Below, in pieces: positions 61,280-64,000 of a stretch of 64,000 bases of DNA (positions within the stretch are counted from its first letter, which is position 1; each line of letters opens with the position of its first letter). Position numbers and translations under genes: made by a program. This DNA is from JAEWWD01 sp964440115 (GTDB lineage Bacteria > Bacillota > Clostridia > Christensenellales > CAG-138), in contig CAYTPV010000010.1 of NCBI GenBank assembly GCA_964440115.1, positions 92,476-156,475 of the forward strand, read 5' to 3'. Under the pieces are notes generated by a model, which was given only the letters and a program-made list of their open reading frames with translations, ran no database searches and was not told the origin of the DNA.

Positions 61280-63481
61280 ATGCAGCATAGTATGGCAATT
61301 GGTGGTTCCCTGCCCATTCATGATGCCAATATGAAAGTGACAGGCCGCCTCAAATATGTAGGTGACATTAAAAAGCAGAATATGCTGCATGCCCGTTTGC
61401 TCACTTCACCGGTACCACATGCAAAAATTGTCGCGCTTGATACTAGTGAAGCGGAGGCCTTGCCCGGTGTATATGCTGTTGCCACCTTTAAAAATGCACC
61501 TTCCGCGCAATACAACAGTGCAACGCGCTTTTTTGAGCACCATCTGCCGGAAACGGAGACGGTATTTTCCGATACCGTTCGCTATGTAGGTGACAGGGTC
61601 GCTGCAGTTGCTGCAGCGACCCCTGCGATAGCCCAAAACGCAATCTCAAAGATCAAAGTAGAATACGAGGCGCTACCTTTCTATACGGACCCGATTTCCG
61701 CCATGCAGGAAGGGGCATACCCTATTCATCCTGGCGGAAATATCATTACCACAATGGTGGAAGAATGCGGGAATGTCGATCTGGCCATGGAGGCGGCCGA
61801 CTTTATTGTGGATGGGTGGTATCATACTTCGCCTGTACACCATGCCGCGATTGAATTGCATGTATATTTAGCGGAATTCGATGATACTGGGACTTTTACC
61901 ATCACAGTTCCCCATCAAAACACATTCAGCGTCAGAATTGTTTTGGCTCGCATATTCCAAATGCCCATGAGCAAGATCCGCATTCTTTCTCCCGCTATAG
62001 GCGGTGCTTTTGGCGGGAAACTGGAGCTTACGCATGAGCCGGTTGCAGCGCAATTGGCTATGATGACAGGACATCCCGTCAGGCTTTCGCTTACGCGGCG
62101 TGAAAGTATGCTTTCTACCTATACGAGGCATGGCAGCGCTATCTATATTCGCTCCGGCGTAAACGCCGACGGCGAGGTGATTGCGCAGGAAGTAAAAATC
62201 ATCAACAATACGGGCGCATACGCTACATCTGCACTCAATGTTACGGGCACAATGGGCCATGAAGTATTCTGTTTATACAAATGCAGGAATATGAGGTTTA
62301 TCGGCCAGCCCGTATATACGAATACGCCGGTGGCTGGTGCGATGCGCGGATACGGTGCGCCGCAAATTGCGTTTGCTCAGCAGCGTCACATGCAGCGAAT
62401 CGCGGATATATTGGGCTTGGAAATGGCCGATATACAGATGAAGAACCTCGTTAACCCAGATGATACGGATCCGTTGTATCATGAACCAATGGGAAATCCC
62501 CGGCCAAAAGATTGTTTGGAGCGCGCATTGGCATTAAAAAACAACTGGAAGTCTCTGAACGAAGAAAACGGAAAATATCAGATCGGTGTAGGAATAGCTA
62601 TGGGGTGTCACGGCAACGGCTGCTTCGGCGTGCACAGGGATCAAATATGTCTGATGCTGAAAATGAATGAGGACGGGAGCTGCGTTTTATATACCGGAAG
62701 CCACGATATGGGGAATGGTTCCATCACCATGCAGATGCAGATTATTTCGCATGAACTGGAGATACCATTCGATAACATTGCTCTTGTGTCCGGCGATACG
62801 AATGCCTGCCCCTGGAACCTCGGAGATTACGCGAGCCATGGCGTGTATATCGGAGGCAACGCGGCAAGAAAAGTATCGAAAGCGTTGCTTGCGCAACTGA
62901 AAATAGAGGCCGCGGCACTCTTTGGCGGAAGTCCTGACGAGTATACGCATAATAACGGTTGTGTTCGCGGGCGTGGTCACATAGCGACTTACTCCGAGTT
63001 GACGGTGTATGCACAAAACTCATCCCACCGGGAACTCATCGTGCAAGAAACATATGCGGCGGCGTTTTCGCCAACATCCTACGGCGCGCATATCGCAAGG
63101 GTCAGGATGGAAAAGGACACAAATAGGGTTGTTGTCACCGATTATATCGCGGTGCATGATGTGGGAAAATGCATCAATAGGCAGCTTATTGAAGGGCAGC
63201 TGCACGGCGGAATTTTAATGGGGTTGGGGTATGCGCTCACCGAAAAAATCGAAGTTGCGGATACCGGGAAGCCATTGACGACTGGCTTTCGGAATTACCA
63301 TATCCCAAATTCCATTGATTTGCCGTCAATACAGGTGGATTTTATTGAAGAAAATGAGCTGACAGGTCCCTACGGAGCCAAAGGATTAGGCGAAGTCTCT
63401 ACCGTACCAGTTGCGCCTGCTATAATAAATGCGATTTCTCAGGCCAGCGGAATGGATATTCTATCAATACCGTTTAAGTGA
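61280..63481 (+). CDS. Xanthine dehydrogenase/CODH-type molybdopterin-binding large subunit
   Basis: 733-residue catalytic subunit of the xanthine oxidase family, which hydroxylates N-heterocycles such as purines. Visible: 'KVTGRLKYVGDI' start, 'AIGGAFGGKLELTHEPVA' near residue 240, 'GAMRGYGAPQIAFAQQ' near residue 355 and the catalytic 'GAKGLGE' (Glu at about 705). The C-terminus ends about 30 residues later, slightly short. The [2Fe-2S] and FAD subunits are not in the window, so electron partners come from elsewhere or the small subunits lie distant. It would need the cofactor made by the 45-53 kb genes. Confidence 0.92.
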   Translation: MQHSMAIGGSLPIHDANMKVTGRLKYVGDIKKQNMLHARLLTSPVPHAKIVALDTSEAEALPGVYAVATFKNAPSAQYNSATRFFEHHLPETETVFSDTVRYVGDRVAAVAAATPAIAQNAISKIKVEYEALPFYTDPISAMQEGAYPIHPGGNIITTMVEECGNVDLAMEAADFIVDGWYHTSPVHHAAIELHVYLAEFDDTGTFTITVPHQNTFSVRIVLARIFQMPMSKIRILSPAIGGAFGGKLELTHEPVAAQLAMMTGHPVRLSLTRRESMLSTYTRHGSAIYIRSGVNADGEVIAQEVKIINNTGAYATSALNVTGTMGHEVFCLYKCRNMRFIGQPVYTNTPVAGAMRGYGAPQIAFAQQRHMQRIADILGLEMADIQMKNLVNPDDTDPLYHEPMGNPRPKDCLERALALKNNWKSLNEENGKYQIGVGIAMGCHGNGCFGVHRDQICLMLKMNEDGSCVLYTGSHDMGNGSITMQMQIISHELEIPFDNIALVSGDTNACPWNLGDYASHGVYIGGNAARKVSKALLAQLKIEAAALFGGSPDEYTHNNGCVRGRGHIATYSELTVYAQNSSHRELIVQETYAAAFSPTSYGAHIARVRMEKDTNRVVVTDYIAVHDVGKCINRQLIEGQLHGGILMGLGYALTEKIEVADTGKPLTTGFRNYHIPNSIDLPSIQVDFIEENELTGPYGAKGLGEVSTVPVAPAIINAISQASGMDILSIPFK

Positions 63482-63558
63482 TCCATTGTCGTATAGCATG
63501 TAACTGTCAGGATGTCCGAGTTATGCAGAATAAATTAGTGGTTTAAGTTTATGCCAAA

Positions 63559-63666
63559 ATGAACACGTTAACATTTTTGGTTGAGTATCGCGAAGAATTT
63601 GTATAAAATATGTCAGATTTATTCTAATATAATCTAACATCCAATATATGAACACGTATACATTTT
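63559..63666. promoter_or_regulatory. Repeated operator-like sites before the corrinoid gene
   Basis: ATGAACACGTTAACATTTT at 63,559 and ATGAACACGTATACATTTT at 63,648, two near-identical direct copies 89 bp apart (differences at two positions). Both contain the palindromic core ACGT. They lie 50-160 bp before the corrinoid gene, as expected for a pair of regulator binding sites. Confidence 0.6.
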
Positions 63667-63716
63667 GCGGGAACTATTAAAGCCTGCAAATACTATAACA
63701 ACGGAGGGTATATAGC

Positions 63717-64000
63717 ATGTCGGAATTAATTGAACAAATTAGCCAAGCCGTATATGACGGTGACGGCGAGCTCGTGGAAAAATTGGCGGACGAGGCCATT
63801 GCCGCGGGGATTGACGTGGAAACCGTCATCAACAAGGGCGGGGTTGTGGCGCTGGAAAGACTTGGCGAAGCATTCGACAATCTCGAGGTATTTCTGCCGG
63901 AGCTTATGCTGGGAGGCGAAGCCATGAAAGTGCTCATCGACAAGTTGTCGGTGCGCTTTGAAGGTCAAGGCGGCGGGTACCGCGGCACTGTCGTGATCGG
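63717..64000 (+). CDS. Methyltransferase corrinoid-binding protein, partial (cut by window end)
   Basis: First 94 codons. The N-terminal helical B12-binding-2 cap domain is complete to 'FLPELMLGGEAMKVLIDKLS' and the B12-binding domain begins at 'YRGTVVI'. The DxHxxG motif lies beyond the window. It is homologous to the 16.1 kb corrinoid protein. GGAGGGT precedes the ATG at 63,717. Substrate methyltransferase genes probably follow. Confidence 0.88.
   Translation, partial: MSELIEQISQAVYDGDGELVEKLADEAIAAGIDVETVINKGGVVALERLGEAFDNLEVFLPELMLGGEAMKVLIDKLSVRFEGQGGGYRGTVVI

Noticed and set aside
1..64000. CRISPR arrays or prophage
   Set aside because: No regularly spaced repeats with unique spacers, no cas genes and no phage structural genes were seen.

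Overview
The window reads as a draft or metagenome-derived scaffold of an anaerobic, probably spore-forming Clostridia-type Firmicute. Supporting this are LysM-GH18 spore-lysin-like proteins, BMP-type nucleoside importers, corrinoid methyltransfer parts, tungsten enzymes, many ferredoxins and no respiratory genes. A run of 100 N (26,034-26,133) inside a tandem repeat shows it is a scaffold. No rRNA, complete tRNA or CRISPR was seen.

Layout. 0-5 kb: BMP-family ABC importer A (minus strand). 5-7 kb: cupin and Gfo/Idh/MocA oxidoreductase pair. 7.5-15 kb: accessory genes (nitronate-monooxygenase-like enzyme, two LysM-GH18 hydrolases, two broken paralogous genes, a DUF4397 protein, two flavodoxin-fold proteins). 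15.4-15.9 kb: remnant of a mobile-element gene pair. 16.1-19.3 kb: a partial corrinoid methyltransfer module (corrinoid protein, PocR-AraC regulator, pterin-dependent methyltransferase, broken membrane protein).

19.4-36.4 kb: a catabolic island that differs by eye in style from its flanks. On the minus strand it has a second BMP importer, two amidohydrolases, a RibD-like reductase, an FMN reductase, a NodB-fold protein, a five-gene opine-oxidase-like redox set and a methenyl-H4MPT-cyclohydrolase (Mch) homologue. A divergent GntR regulator and a second Mch homologue lie on the plus strand. No other H4MPT gene is present. This is the best candidate for an undescribed pathway, probably uptake and breakdown of a pterin-, purine- or related N-heterocyclic compound.

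36.4-37.3 kb: gene debris. 37.3-53.0 kb: a tungsten-enzyme block. A Moco/Tuco-type riboswitch with terminator precedes ferredoxin, AOR, MoaD-like, NuoE, NuoF and NuoG-like genes, a set-up suggesting an NAD-linked, possibly electron-bifurcating aldehyde oxidoreductase. Convergent to it lie a second AOR with ferredoxin and MoaD, a MOSC protein, two MoeA proteins (one fused to a periplasmic-binding-like domain), the tungstate importer TupABC and a divergent ThiF/MoeB-like activator. Similar hairpin repeats bound the block at 36.83 and 53.11 kb.

53.3-63.5 kb: a third cassette (GntR, FMN reductase, amidohydrolase, BMP importer C and a lone xanthine-dehydrogenase-type large subunit). It repeats the toolkit of the 19-36 kb island and would use the cofactor made by the preceding block. 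The window ends inside another corrinoid protein gene preceded by a repeated operator-like sequence.
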